DNA of 64,000 nucleotides from positions 5,456,001 through 5,520,000 of the forward strand of contig NC_052110.1 of assembly GCF_012273895.1 (NCBI RefSeq), written 5' to 3'. Shown here piece after piece: positions 1 through 11,989 of this stretch. The stretch comes from Zerene cesonia. Its lineage: Eukaryota > Arthropoda > Insecta > Lepidoptera > Pieridae. The position numbers were made by a program, and so were the translations under genes. Within the stretch, counting starts at the first letter, position 1. Every line of letters starts with the position of its first letter. The notes beneath the pieces are model-generated. The model saw only the letters and a list, made by a program, of their open reading frames with translations, was not told where the DNA came from and did no database searches.

Positions 1-19
1 GTCGTTTAAAAAATATGGT

Positions 20-220
20 ACTAGCGCGCCTCGCGGTTTCACCCGCATAAGTCCGTATCCCGTAGGAATATCGGGATAAAAAGTATCCTATATGTTATTC
101 CAGTTGTCCAGCTGTCTACGTACCAAATTTCATTGCAATCGGTCCAGTAGTTTTTGCGTGAAAGAGCAACAAACACTCACGCATCCTTACAAACTTTCTC
201 ATTTATGATATTAGTAGGAT
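20..220 (-). mobile_element. HelA Helitron copy
   Basis: Full-length inverted copy: CTAG end at 21-24, GC hairpin block with point changes, Helitron 5' end at 220. Flanked by A on the left and T on the right, the expected AT target. Confidence 0.75.
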
Positions 221-639
221 GGTGGAGGGTTCTTGGATATTAAAAGTCATTTATCAAAGATTACATATTAGTCATTTAAGAATCAAAGTATACGAGTGTG
301 TCGTAATTATAAGGCTGGATATAGGTACTGAAAATATAGTGTTTGAGCTCAAATTTCTTAACATGTATAATAATATTAACAGTAACTATTTCATAACATT
401 AATAAATTACTTCTAAAAACAAAGAAACGACGACCAAACTATACAACTTTGATCTCAAATTCTCTCTTATCTGTCATATTTTCGTTTCTAATTTTAGCCG
501 CTGCTTCTACGAGCTCTTTTTGACAATAATATTGCCAGTCTAATAAAACATCATGCCTTTTGTACTATATATTTAAGAAAATATATTTTCTTCCCTCTCA
601 ATAAAAGAAAAATAGAAATAAGAAATTAAAAACTTAACG
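221..639. other. Stretch with no recognised feature
   Basis: AT-rich, no exon-like or repeat-like sequence that I can support. Confidence 0.4.
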
Positions 640-780
640 GATTTTAATAGCGATTTATTCATTATATAATTAACCCGACGTTTCGAACACTTTACAGTGA
701 GCGTGCTCACAGGGAGATAATAATTACCAAATGTATAATACTCGCGTAAAATCAAACACAAGAAAATACAATATAAATTA
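600..780 (-). repeat. Family F (Penelope-like) relic
   Basis: Reverse strand carries the block with GTTCGAAACGTCGGGTT (near 672-690) preceded by CACTGTAAAGTG and followed by the ATGAATAAATCG-type arm seen in the copies near 9.4 and 21.7 kb. The CGAAACGTCGGG motif is usual at the ends of Penelope-like elements. Confidence 0.5.
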
Positions 781-1063
781 AATTAAGATTTACGAAAATC
801 AAATCAAAATTCAACATACCTATAAGTTATAACCTAGTTCCGAATCTAAGGTACCTGAGATAGTATAAAAGGGGGGTTAAAATCTAGCTCAGGAAGTGCA
901 ATCAACCAAATCCTATCTCTACACAGCATGGATCAGGCCTCCAGTCTGGATACGTGCCAAGTCTAGTCTCGTTTTAAACACTAAGCGCTTTTGAGAAACT
1001 GAATCTAGGATATATAGGTACTTAGCTTCGTGAAAGATTGCGTTCAAGCTGATTTATGTAAAT

Positions 1064-1480
1064 GCTAGCTGTTCGCCCGCGACTTTGCCCGCAAAGTCAA
1101 AGGAAATCTCAAGGGCATGAGATGTTTTAGCGTGGAATAAATAGACCGTGTCAAGAATCATGTTATAAAATCGCTCCATTGCTGAGTGAAAAAACGACAA
1201 ACAAGCTAACAGTCGCATAGTATAAAACAAAGTCGCTTTTCACCATCTGTTTGTCTATAAGCCTAGACCTTTCATTTTAAAGGTTTATAAATGTGTAATA
1301 ACATAGAAAGGAAAGACGGAGGGGAAGATATTTTACTCCGAATTTTATTTAACCTAGATTATAATATTTATGCTAATATTTTAAAGCTGAAGAGTTTCTT
1401 TGCTTGTTTATTTGTTTGTTTGTTTGTTTGAACGCACTAATCTCAGGAAATACTAGTCCAATTTGTTACTCGTCAAATTT
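1064..1480. repeat. Cluster of HelX fragments
   Basis: Three pieces: an inverted CTAG end with CGCCCGCGACTTTGCCCGC (1064-1115); a CATAGTATAAAACAAAGTCGC element (about 1216-1350) related to copies at 28.8, 34.0 and 58.9 kb; and a 5' end with AAGCTGAAGAGTTT and a GTTT run (about 1370-1480) related to those at 15.6, 39.1 and 51.7 kb. Confidence 0.5.
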
Positions 1481-1663
1481 ATAATATTAGAGTGATTATA
1501 CTAGTTTTTTAGTATACAAATATATAGTACAATCTTGATATTCGTTAGAAATATATTTTTATCTCACATATATCTCAATAACAGATAAACCTTTCTAGGA
1601 CATTGTAATGGTATTTCCTGATCCCTTGTTTATTTCATTACTTGAGCATAAAATTATGTTGTA

Positions 1664-1862
1664 CTTGCTGCGCCCCGCAGTTTCACCCGCGCAAGTCTGT
1701 ATCCGTAGGAATATCGGCATAAAAACTTGCCTGTACGTTATTCCAGTTGTCCAGCTATCTACGTACTAAATTTCATTTCGGTTTAGTAGTTTTTGGGTGA
1801 AAGAGTAACTATCAAATATACACATCCATTATCACAAACTTTTGCATTTATAATATTAGCAG
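1664..1862 (-). mobile_element. HelA Helitron copy (diverged)
   Basis: Inverted; CTAG end mutated to CTTG, several small deletions in the body, 5' end TAATATTAG at 1860. Confidence 0.7.
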
Positions 1863-1983
1863 CAATCTCTGCCAACAACCTGAAAAGGAAATGTACGAAG
1901 TGCTGGGACAGTGCAAAAGTAAAAAAAGGATATAATAAATAATAACGATTATAAATATGCATACACATTTTATTCATTATTAT

Positions 1984-2473
1984 GGTGGGAGTCGAGCACG
2001 CTTCGGCACGAATTGTGCCAGCTCGCACCGGGGAAGTACCACACCCTCACAGAAATCCGGCGTGTAGCACGCAGCACGCAGGTTTCATACGATAAGTAGG
2101 GGAGCTGAAGGCCCCGATTCCTTATTATCACCCTTCCCAGTCCATTCCTTCTTTCCAGTCATCATTCCTCTCCCTAACTTTAACCCTTTAAAGCGGGTAG
2201 CGCATTCGCAGAAGCACTATACTTGGGTTGCGGATAAATTTTAACCAGCTCCCGTGGCCTCACTCAAGCGGCTCGACGAAATACAGTGGGGTTTTGGTCG
2301 GTAAGAATCCGACATAACCCACGGCTCCATCCCCGGTGGCCGTGGGTATCTATGGAAGATTTCCCCACTATAAAAAAGAGGCTCTATACTTCTACGAATA
2401 TCCATGGGCGGTGGATGGCACTTACGTTCAGGCGAACCACCAGCTCAGTTGCCCGCTGTGGCATAAAAAAAAA
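1984..2473 (+). mobile_element. RetB retroposon split by a younger insertion
   Basis: Starts GTGGGAGTCGAGCACGC, ends GTGGCATAAAAAAAA. The body is interrupted at 2225-2376 by another element; the RetB sequence AGARGCWCTATACTT appears on both sides as a target-site duplication. Confidence 0.65.
2225..2376 (+). mobile_element. Short retroposon nested in RetB
   Basis: 152 bp insert with A-rich 3' end (CACTATAAAAAAG) and a perfect 8-bp stem CCCACGGC/GCCGTGGG. Flanking 15-bp near-identical target duplications at 2210-2224 and 2377-2391. Resembles short Lepidopteran SINEs; exact family unknown. Confidence 0.6.
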
Positions 2474-3024
2474 CACACTTTATACATATATGTACCTACA
2501 TATTATCTTAGGTATCATAAATACTTAAATTATTAAAGACAAAGCTTCTAAATCCAATCATATTTACCAATTCTGACACTACGGAACTCGATTATGTTTT
2601 GCCAGCTACCGTCAATACAATAGTCAACATTTACACAAACACACATGGACAAACATATCTCTATCAGACAGCCAATATTGCTTTAATCCGTTCAGTGTTT
2701 GCGCAAGCCAGCCCGGGAGACAAGCTTGTTATTTCATCTATGTACTTAATTGTATGTCAAATTGGTAAATTGCAATCGAACATCCGTTTATTTAGATGAC
2801 ATACCAAATTTTAAATTTATGTAGTCTGTTACCAATAAGTGGTGTTTTATTATTATAGTCTGGGGGACCATGACATCCTAGATATAGAATGAAAGTGTCT
2901 TTTTGTAATATTGATATAACTGTTTTTAGTATATAAATATGAATACAATATATACGGTACGGTACATACCTACACCAAAATATTTTTTTTTTACAATTTT
3001 TGTCTGATTGTCTGCCTGTTTGAA
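2474..3024. other. Stretch with no recognised feature
   Basis: AT-rich; no supported gene or repeat apart from a short GGTACGGTAC run near 2956. Confidence 0.4.
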
Positions 3025-3200
3025 GAGTAGGAATATCGGGATTAAAGTTGCCTTTATGTTATTCCAGTTGTCCAGCTATCTACATGCCAAATTTCATTAC
3101 AATCGGTTCAGTAGTTTTTGCGTGAAAGAGTTGTTACTTTATACGTTATTTATTAATACACAATCCTTACAAACTTTTGCGTTTATGATATTAGTAGGAT
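3025..3200 (-). mobile_element. HelA Helitron copy, 3' end missing
   Basis: Begins inside the element at GTAGGAATATCGGGA; CTAG end and hairpin are lost. 5' end at 3200. Confidence 0.7.
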
Positions 3201-3442
3201 TAATTAATTAATAAGCTAAGTAGGAAGGAAGTACTTTATTATAAAGAACTCTTTTATAGTTTCTGAATACTTATCTAAGTGCAAACTAAATGCATTACAT
3301 CGGGATAAAACCTGTAATACTTGTCATGTAAATTTACAGCACAACTTTTTATGCGCGGCGTCCGAGCTTATTTTCTATTATCTTACAATATCTTGTTGGA
3401 ACATGGAGACAAATTTACTGGATATTCAAATGTAAGATCGTA

Positions 3443-3752
3443 ATGTGGGAGTCAAACATGAATTGAGCCAGCTCGCACCGGGGAAGTACCACACCCCCAC
3501 AGAAAACCGGCGTGAAATAATAGCTTGCTATTGTCTTTCGTACGGTGAGAGGGAAGCCGAATGCCCGTTTCCTTTTCATCACCCTTCAATCCATGCCTTC
3601 TTTCCAGTCGTTATTCCTATCCTTATCCCTTTCCCCTTAAAATACGCAGAATATTCGCAGAGGCACTACCTTTGTCTCTCTCTGAATGTCCATGGGAGGT
3701 GATCGCTTACCATCAGGCGAACCACCAGGTCGCCCGGTATGATTTAAAAAAG
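3443..3752 (+). mobile_element. RetB retroposon
   Basis: Near full-length, GTGGGAGTC start, tail TATGATTTAAAAAA. Paired in inverted orientation with the next copy. Confidence 0.7.
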
Positions 3753-3761
3753 TGATAAGCA

Positions 3762-3962
3762 GTGTCTCTGAGAATGCGCTACCCTATATAGGAGTAAGGC
3801 ATAAGGAAAGGATTGACGGTGTAAATAAAGGAATTGACTAGGTAGGGTGAGGAAAAGGTTACATGGCTCCGGCTCCCTCACTTTCATGTCGGTTTTCTAT
3901 GGGTTTGTAGTACCTTCCCCGGTGCGAGCTGACCTAATTCTAGCTGGCACGTACTCTCACAT
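3762..3962 (-). mobile_element. RetB retroposon, inverted, 3' truncated
   Basis: Reads GAGAATGCGCTACC to GCGAGCTGACC in reverse sense; lacks the poly-A end. Lies about 10 bp from the + copy, so the two form a fold-back pair. Confidence 0.6.
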
Positions 3963-4209
3963 AAATATAACTATGATAGTAACTAAATTTACATTTTCTG
4001 CTTCAAAAATGACTCTTTATTTGATCAAAATCCATCCAGTTCTGTATAACCGTTTTTAATTCCACTTTGAAAGGTTTCTCAAACCTACCAAGTACCAAGT
4101 GCAGTCACTGTGATCAAAAGTTTTCCTGTTAACCGTTCCGCTTTCGGACTACAATATAAGAACAGAAGCTTTAATGTACCTACTTTATATCATGTACAAC
4201 TGTTTTTGG

Positions 4210-4462
4210 ATTCCTTTATTTACTAGCTGTTGCCCGCAGTGCCTCCCGCATGGTGTAAATTATACAATAAATTTTCATGGTACAGACTTTCAACCCCAAT
4301 TTTATCCCCTTGACAATATAAAAGGGGATGAAAGTTTATTTGATATATCAAAATTCTTTCCTAGCGGGTGCTTACATCACAACATATATCTTCATGCCAT
4401 ATTTCAGCCCGATCCATCCAGCGGTTTGAGCTGTGCGTTGATAGATCACTATGTTAGCTAGA
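4210..4462 (-). repeat. HelX-like repeat (GTTGCCCGCAG... type)
   Basis: Runs from ACTAGCTGTTGCCCGCAG to GCTGTGCGTTGATAGATCA. A second, oppositely oriented copy is at 32350-32545 and shares GATCTATCAACGCACAGC. Confidence 0.55.
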
Positions 4463-5412
4463 CACCTTTGTTTTACACATATTTAGAGGTTGCGTTTATT
4501 GCAAATTGTGTTTGATGTTTTGAAGCTTCATTTAATGTGTGATAAGCTTTCCTCCTGCGCATTCAAAGGAAATAATGGTATTTTGGTAGTTTTCCCCGCT
4601 TAGTTCCCGTTTCCTTGAGATTTCCGGAATTAAAACTATATCCTTTCTCGGGTTCAAAATATATTTGTATAAAATTTCATCTAAATCGGACATTTGAATT
4701 GCATTTAAAACAAAATACGATGACCATTAAATTACAATACGATTATTCAAATGCATTTCTTAATTGTTTCTCTAATATCTTCAATAATCGTTGTTAAAAT
4801 CTGTTTAAAAAGTACTTAAATTAATACTGAGTAGACTTAATATCTTGACATTTTTCACTTTCTTTTCGATATTTTTTTATTTTATAAAAAACGTCACGAA
4901 TTACGTCCGAATGAAATAGTACGTGAAATTATTAACTATCATATTTTATTACCTTATCGCGATGACAACTTACCTACACAGATTATACTGACATACGAGT
5001 ACCTTACCTACATGTATTTTAGTATTTTATTGTGATTAGACCCCCTCGTGTTCCATGTCTAGCTGAGTTCTAGTTCAGTTACTTAACAACCATGAACTAT
5101 CAAAACACAGAATTACAAACAATGAAGTCATCCCATTACGTCAATCAGATTCCGAAAGAAAGCCTCAAAGACATCTGGCACGAGCATCCAACAATACTAA
5201 GTGAACCATAAATATTATCTGATGTGATCCAAGCGATACATTCCCCTGCAATTTACGGTGTCGTAAAGTCGAGCGTTAAAATCCTATTCAAGGGGTTTCA
5301 CATGAAGTTAACCTATTTCTGATGTATTTCAATGGCTGGCAATACTGATTAGTTTTGGAATGAGATTAATAATTTTGTTTTGTGGTGACGGTTTGAATGA
5401 AACAAGTTGATA
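4463..5412. other. Stretch with no recognised feature
   Basis: AT-rich. A short CCCGCTTAGTTCCCGTTTCC patch near 4597 may be a Helitron remnant; nothing else supported. Confidence 0.35.
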
Positions 5413-5419
5413 GTTCTCA

Positions 5420-5590
5420 CATTTATTTATTTATGCTTTATTGTTTTGGAATAATTACAAATTGAGAGTTAACCTAGGGAACATTATCACAAGTGGCGGT
5501 CTTATCGCTAAATAGCGATTTCTTCCAGACAACCGGTTGTACTGTGAGAATTTAAAATAGAGGATAGGAGTAGGGAAGAGCATAAATATA
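5420..5590 (-). repeat. LINE 3'-end-like fragment
   Basis: Contains GGCGGTCTTATCGCTAAATA and GCGATTTCTTCCAGACAACC; on the reverse strand it ends in CAATAAAGCATAAATAAAT, a LINE-type tail. Related copies near 24.0, 26.9 and 49.8 kb. Confidence 0.45.
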
Positions 5591-5734
5591 TATGTATATA
5601 TACAATGAAAAAAATACATTCTAATGTTAAGAGGAAGTTAAGGGCTTGTTTTGTTGTATTGGAGTACGTCGGGTTTCCGTTGACTTAATAAAGACGTTAT
5701 CTTAACGAAATAAGAAATAATATAACATACTATG

Positions 5735-6037
5735 GCTTCGCATTGTTACCGTTCTATTGGGATTTCTAGGATACAACCTCTTTCGTCCCCAACTATCTTT
5801 GTATCAAATTTCATCTTCGTCCAAATCGGTTATGCGGTACAGGCGTGAAGCAGATAGTTAGAGTTACTTTTGCATATAAAATACTAGCTGCGCCCCGCGG
5901 TTTCACCCGCGTAAGTCCGTATCCCGTAGGAATATCGGGATCAAAAGTTGCCTATATGTTATTCCAGTTGTCCAGCTATCAACGTACCAAATTTCATTGC
6001 AATCGGTTCAGCAATTTTTGCGTGAAAGAGCAACAAA
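5735..6037 (-). mobile_element. HelX fragment adjoining a HelA copy
   Basis: 5735-5870 is a diverged relative ending in TAAGTTACTTT-type sequence; 5884-6037 is HelA with intact CTAG end and hairpin, but its 5' end is replaced after GAGCAACAAAC. Confidence 0.6.
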
Positions 6038-6470
6038 CAAAACAAAGCCGAGTTACAACTACTTAGAGCTAGACACACACACGCATACATTCGTACAATG
6101 AAGGTATCAATTTTAAATTAACACGTGTGAAGAAATATGAAAGGCATTTTCTGATTGTTTTAAAATATTATTTTAATACTTGGTTATCCTGTGATTTTTA
6201 ATCTTCAGTTTATAAAAACTAGAAAATAATAAAATGCTTGAACAATTGTATTTATTTATACAATTTATTTCCTGGTATCGCGTAAAAATTGTATCAGATT
6301 ATTCGTACAAATATTGAGCTCTGATAAGAAATATTTCTTTATTTCGATGTTTATTGTTTTAGTTCAACAGAATCGAATCACAAGGGTCCACAATCAAGGA
6401 AAAATAACAATTGTATCGCGTTACGTAATAAAAGGGAATTAATATGTGAAGAGCTGATATTTTTAGAAGT

Positions 6471-6660
6471 AACTAGCTATCCGCCCGCGGCTATGCCCGC
6501 GTAGTCGCAGGAAACTGAGACCCGGGGTTTTTCTCGCATGTTGCCGTTCCCGTGGGATTTCCGGGATAAAAACTAGTCCGTCTCCTGGGTCCAAGCTACC
6601 TCTGCATAAATTTTCAGCCAAATTGGTTAATCCGTTCTTCAGTTATAAATAGTGTAACTA
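6471..6660 (-). mobile_element. HelX element (CCGCCCGCGGCTATGCCCGC type)
   Basis: CTAG at its left end, GC-rich hairpin CCGCCCGCGGC, CCGTGGGATTTCCGGGATAA body and TTCAGTTATAAATAGTGTAAC right part. A shorter relative follows the HelA at 13.59 kb. Confidence 0.55.
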
Positions 6661-7424
6661 TCACCACTTTCTTTTATATATATGGATTTAACTATTTCCA
6701 TTAGGATTCGCTGTTGCAACATTGTTCATATGGACAACAATAATATTAACTTAAAATTTTTAAAATATAAGTTCCTGCGACTCCATTTTGGTGTGCTCCG
6801 CCATCTTGATTTTGGAAATTGACATAGTATGTAATATGTTACGGAGCGAACCCTTTCATTTGATCACCATATTGATCTCAACTATTGTATAAAAAATATA
6901 TAATTCGTAATTTTGTGGCTTCCATCTTTGACGAATTTTCATCGAACGTAGCTGAGAACCAACATGAAAACTAGTTCTCAAATTAAAAATTCGCATCAAG
7001 ATTCGTCCTTCCCTTTGAGAGTTACGATGCCATACACACACACGCATACATACATACACACAGTCATACATCGATGTCAAACTTAATACATCCCTCTTTT
7101 TGCGACGGTGAATAACATATGTGAGACAGAAACATTATGTGAGACGTTATATCAATTGAAATGCAATGAAAAAGAAAAAATAAATTCCGATTCGGAACAA
7201 CCCGAAAGTAGAATCGAAATTATGTCACTGAGTAAATTATACACGGTAAATAACGGAATGAACCAGATTTGAATAATTCACAAGCGTTTCCCCATTAAAT
7301 TAGCCTGTATTGAGCTATTGCACACGTTGATTGAGCAATTGTGTGAAACGCTATAAGCTGTGGATGAGTTTAGGAAATCGATATATTATAGTAGCGTTAG
7401 TAAGTAGAAAACAGTGCAAAGAGT
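6661..7424. other. Stretch without gene; possible old repeat
   Basis: 6765-6870 (GCGACTCCATTTTGGTG, GCTCCGCCATCTTG) looks like a known kind of Lepidopteran interspersed repeat, but only one copy is present here. No exon seen. Confidence 0.3.
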
Positions 7425-7722
7425 TTTGAGGGGGCCTTCACCGTTATGCACACCGAAACATGGAATGTTTTGTAGTGTAGTTTTTAGGGTTTTGTTTATT
7501 AGGCCTATATCCTTTTCTTTACCCTTCCCAGTCCTTTCCTTTATTCCTTTCATCAATCCTTTCCTCATCCCTTCCCAATTAAAGTCGGCAATCCATTTGT
7601 AGAGGCGAAAGGTCTGCAATTGACCTTACGCCTCTCCAAATTTTCATGGGCGGTGGTAGCGCTTACCATCAGGCGACCCACCAGCTCCATTGCCGACTAT
7701 GACATAAAAAAAAAAATTAGTT
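7425..7722 (+). mobile_element. RetB' retroposon
   Basis: Variant with CATTTGTAGAGGCG and ACCTTACGCCTCT in its 3' half and tail GACTATGACATAAAAAAAAA. The first 75 bp are diverged. Confidence 0.6.
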
Positions 7723-8109
7723 ATATCTAATTTTTTTTTTTTTTAAATCTCTCTAATTAGTTATATATGTGTATCTATCTCACAAAGCACCAGGTCTTTT
7801 AAATGGCTAACGGGGGGACACAGGTCCAGAACGCAGAGGTCCTTTGATTTCAATTTCATTCATTCATTCGTCTGATGCGCTCGAGTATTTATTTTTATTC
7901 TTTATGGTCGGAAAACTACCAAATTGATAATCAGATTCATGAATTTTTTATTTCAGTGATATCCTGGAGCGAAAGAAATATTTAATGGAGCATAAGAAAA
8001 TACTCGTATCACGCGCTTGATATCTCATTCTCCTGGAAATATATTTTGGCTACGCGAGCAAAGCCGCGATAGAAAGCGAGTGTTAAATATATGTTATATA
8101 TATTCATTT

Positions 8110-8313
8110 GACCGCCTCCTTGGTACAGTGGTTAACGCGTGAGCTTAGAACTTAGAGTCCTGGGTTCGATTCCCGGTGGAGACGCACGAAAAAAAAAATG
8201 TCTCGGTCTGGCAGGACACACAAGGCTGATCACCTACTTGTCCATAAAGAAAATTGGTCAGTGAAACAGGTGTATATCATCTGCCCCATACCCCACTAGG
8301 GGACACGGGACTT
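8110..8313 (+). mobile_element. SINE-C, tRNA-derived
   Basis: A box TGGTACAGTGGTTA and B box GGTTCGATTCC in the tRNA-related head, A-run, then a body ending in CCCCATACCCCACTAGGGGA, an almost palindromic hairpin. Pol III-type promoter inferred. Confidence 0.75.
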
Positions 8314-9323
8314 TAATAAATATCTATATATAAACAAGAAATAACAAGACATACGATTGATGACAGATTATTTTTATCTAATACCAAATTTCCTTATAAA
8401 TCTGGAAATATGCTATGTACACTTCAAAACACTGATAAACACTGAAATATTATTTATATTTCTCATACACGAATAATTCAACAAATTTGAAACCACACGT
8501 TATCAAATATGCGGACACTAATATTGTCAAATCCAATAGAATTACATTTAAACTAGTCAGTATGTCTCGCTGATTTAGTATTCTGGGTGGTGTCCACAAA
8601 GGACGAAATTTTGATTAACATTATTAGCTTTTAGTCCGTCGAGAATTAGACTTCAAGTTTTGCTTAACGAAGTTATTATTTGTGGGTGGATAATAAAATC
8701 GTTTGATAGTAAAAATTGTTTGTAAATGTTTGATCAATTTTTTTAACAATGTTATGTGCCACATCAAATTAAAAGCGTTGCAAATACACAATAAAGTAAT
8801 TAATATAGTACATAAGGTGAATTTTAGTATTTGTATCCATGTTTTTTTTAATGTAATACAACGATATCATAAAGAAAAATACGCTATGTTCATATTGAAT
8901 GGTATTAAGATATCATTGCGTTGTTATTGAAGTGAAACTTTTGAAGTGAAACTTCTTTAGAATCGTTGTGATTTCAAACCTGATGCAACGGAAAAACGAC
9001 AGGTAAGAGACACAAATACAAAAATGTGTAGAATGAAGCCGGCAAAGAGTGAGACAGAAATATACATACTATTTTATATTACTGTAGTTTCACTTCTATC
9101 GTGTGTGAATCGCAGACACACATTTTTTACTCCTTAAAGTTTTACGCAAATTAACAAATACTTATTAATCTAACATTATTTAAAATATTACAATGGTACA
9201 ACAGTGATAAATAATACGGAACGTATAAGATAGAAAGAGATAGCATATTACAAATACAAACAACATATTACAAACTGCAACAACTTAGTATTTTCTTGTG
9301 TTTGGTTTCACGCGAGTATTATA
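8314..9323. other. Stretch with no recognised feature
   Basis: AT-rich; an open frame at 8703-8930 has the Ile/Lys/Asn-rich look of chance. Confidence 0.4.
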
Positions 9324-9479
9324 CATTTAGAAATTAAAAACTTTTCAACGGATTTTAAACGCGATTTATTCATGACTCCCCGTGACCACGCTCGCTGTAA
9401 AGTGTTCGAAACGTCGGGTTAATAATATAATGAATAAATCGCGTTTAAAATCCGTTGAAAAGTTTTTAATTTCTAAATG
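9324..9479. repeat. Perfect 50-bp inverted repeat around a family F core
   Basis: Arms 9324-9373 and 9430-9479 are exact reverse complements over 50 bp; the 56-bp spacer holds GTTCGAAACGTCGGGTT. Related single-armed copies are near 0.65 and 21.7 kb. Confidence 0.85.
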
Positions 9480-10214
9480 CAACAACTTAGTTTGTCCTCA
9501 ACAATTTGTGTATGCTAATGCGATATAGACCTCTTTTTATTTATAATATTATCATAGATGTAATATCGGGCAACTGAACAGTTGCAGAGGTCTCTGCAAA
9601 TGTGTTGCCCACTTTTGACCTGATAGGAGTATCGTGGCATAACATTCACAAAGCATTTTTTTTATAAAAGGGTGCTCAACCATGGATGTTAGAGTTACAT
9701 TTCAGACACACATACGTAAAATAAAGGCAAACTCACTTAATAACGGGGGATACTTTCAGAGCTCCCCGAAGCATTTGACTGGGTATGAAGAAAAAAAAAG
9801 GATTTTATATCTGATGTAGCTAAAACGTTCATATTAGAACTGTTTTTGATTATATCTCTTGAGTAAAAAACTTAAAAGACAACCTAATAATAGTCACTGA
9901 ACAGATATGGAGTCGAACATAATATTTTTATGGCCTTACCATAAAGTTAAACGGAGATGGCGGTGGTTAAATATAAACCAATTGTCATTTTATTAGCCTC
10001 ATGAAAACCTGGGTTTCGTATATAATGTCATATTTTCCCGACTGCGATAAAGGACGGTAATGTTTACGAGCTTACGTACATGTGACTATGTATGTCAGTA
10101 TATTTGGCACGTCCTACAGGCGAAACCGCTGGACGGATTTTGACAAAAAAGCGATAGTGATACTTCACCTACCTACCTGCCTACCGGCAATATAAAATGT
10201 GTGGGTTTTTTTTC
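9480..10214. other. Stretch with no recognised feature
   Basis: No exon or repeat supported beyond a short GCAACTGAACAGTTGC near 9569. Confidence 0.35.
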
Positions 10215-10380
10215 CTGCCATATCATTATCATCAGCCCATATATGTTCCCTATGAGGGTTCAGGCCATAATCCACCACGCTGGCCAAGTGCGGGTTGGCA
10301 GATGTCACATGTCGTCGAACTTTTGATTCTTGGACATGCCGATTTCCTCACGATGTTTTTTTCCTTCACCGTTTTAAGCC
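10215..10380 (-). mobile_element. SINE-E 3' fragment
   Basis: Reverse strand matches the SINE-E body: GGTGAAGGAAAAA, GACATGTGACATCTGCCAAC, GGCCAGCGTGGTGGATTATG, ending GGCTGATGATAATGATA. The tRNA-like head is missing. Confidence 0.65.
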
Positions 10381-11281
10381 TGCCATATACTAGATATCAA
10401 ATGAAAAGTATACAAAACATATTTATCTAGTATTTTCTCGTGTTTGATTTTGTGCGAGTATTTTTTATAATCTGTATTCAGTCATATAAGCACGTAGGTT
10501 GTAATATATGACTTTGGGTGAAGATATGGGGAAGACAGGTGATATAGTTATTTAAAACAAAAAACGTAAAACCAATTTTGACCAACAGCAAGGGAGGCAA
10601 CAGCTTTTAAATATAAAAAGGATCATAAAATTTCTTGCTCCAGCAAAAACTAATGAGACAATAAACACAAATATACCGCCAAATTGATAACTTAAATCGG
10701 TCGAAAAGACTTGAATAAATCGCGTTTAAAATACGTAAAAGAATATATAATTTCCAAACACTGTTACAATGAAACTAAACAGTTGTTAGTCAGTTTTTTC
10801 TATTTTCACAACAATAATTCTTATTTTAGGCCATACACGACGATAATAATTTTCTGCGACAATTTTAGAAATGTTTTTCTAGCATATAACTGTTTGGAGC
10901 ACGTGGTCGGAATGTTGTGTGGTTGTGATTTATTATTCGCTGGTTTTATGAGGGTTGGTTCGAAACCAGGTTGCATGGTACTTTTTAGCCGGCGTACCGA
11001 AAAACTAAGGTTTTGAATTTTTAATGTAATAACTTCGATTTTCAGTTGATTGGCGTGATTTTTATAACGATGATCTTGTTGAATTTTTTCATAAAATATA
11101 TTATGTCTTTGAACATACAATTTTATGAATATAGCGTATTCGTTGAATTTTTTATATATACAGATATAATATATACCATACGATCAAATTGGCAGGGTAA
11201 GCGCTGGTATCATAGTTTCAACTACAATACATATTTTTATATTAATTTGTATAAACTATGTACAATGAGAATATTTAAGAA
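10381..11281. other. Mostly featureless stretch
   Basis: Only a short family F arm (GAATAAATCGCGTTTAAAAT, about 10714-10733) is recognised. Confidence 0.35.
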
Positions 11282-11471
11282 TCTTACTAATATAATAAAT
11301 TTGTAAGGATGTGTGTGTTTGTTGCTCTTTCACGCAAAAACTACTGAACCGATTGCAATGAAATTTAGTACGTAGATAGCTGAACAGCTGGAATAACATA
11401 TAGGCAACTTTTTATCCCGATATTCCTACGAGATACGGACTTGCGCGGGTGAAACCGCGGGGCGCAGCTAG
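11282..11471 (+). mobile_element. HelA Helitron copy
   Basis: Full length: 5' TC, hairpin CGCGGGTGAAACCGCG, GGGCGCAG spacer, CTAG at 11468-11471 followed by T. Confidence 0.8.
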
Positions 11472-11989
11472 TATGTTAATAAACTACAGAAAAACATGCT
11501 TTTTAAAGTTAATTTTAGGTTCGTTCAGCACAAAACTGAGTCAATCGTCGAAAAGGCAATAAAACAATAAAGTAATAATAAAGGTTACTTATAAAATTCC
11601 TTTTTATTAAACCAATACACACACGATCTTCACGATACACAGGCACCTAGTTCTGTGCACGCGGGATAGCTGAATAGCTAATTGTAGCAACATACATAAC
11701 ATGCTTGAGAGTCGTTCAGGTCCCTTATGTCCAAACAAAAACGCAATATATCTGCAACAGCGTGCATTTGGCAAAAGTAGTAACAATTAATCTGAACTAA
11801 ATGGGCGAGTATTCCTTGGAAGGTAGCCAATGCAGGCCGCACTTGTGATTGCGCATACATGAGAAATGCTGAGTTGTGTGAATGTTTAGAAATTTCAGAT
11901 ATACTACAACGGGAATCCCTCTGAGCCCTCGTATCAGTATCTGGGCAATTAGTGATGTAGGTTGTAGACTTTGGAATTGGTAACATACT

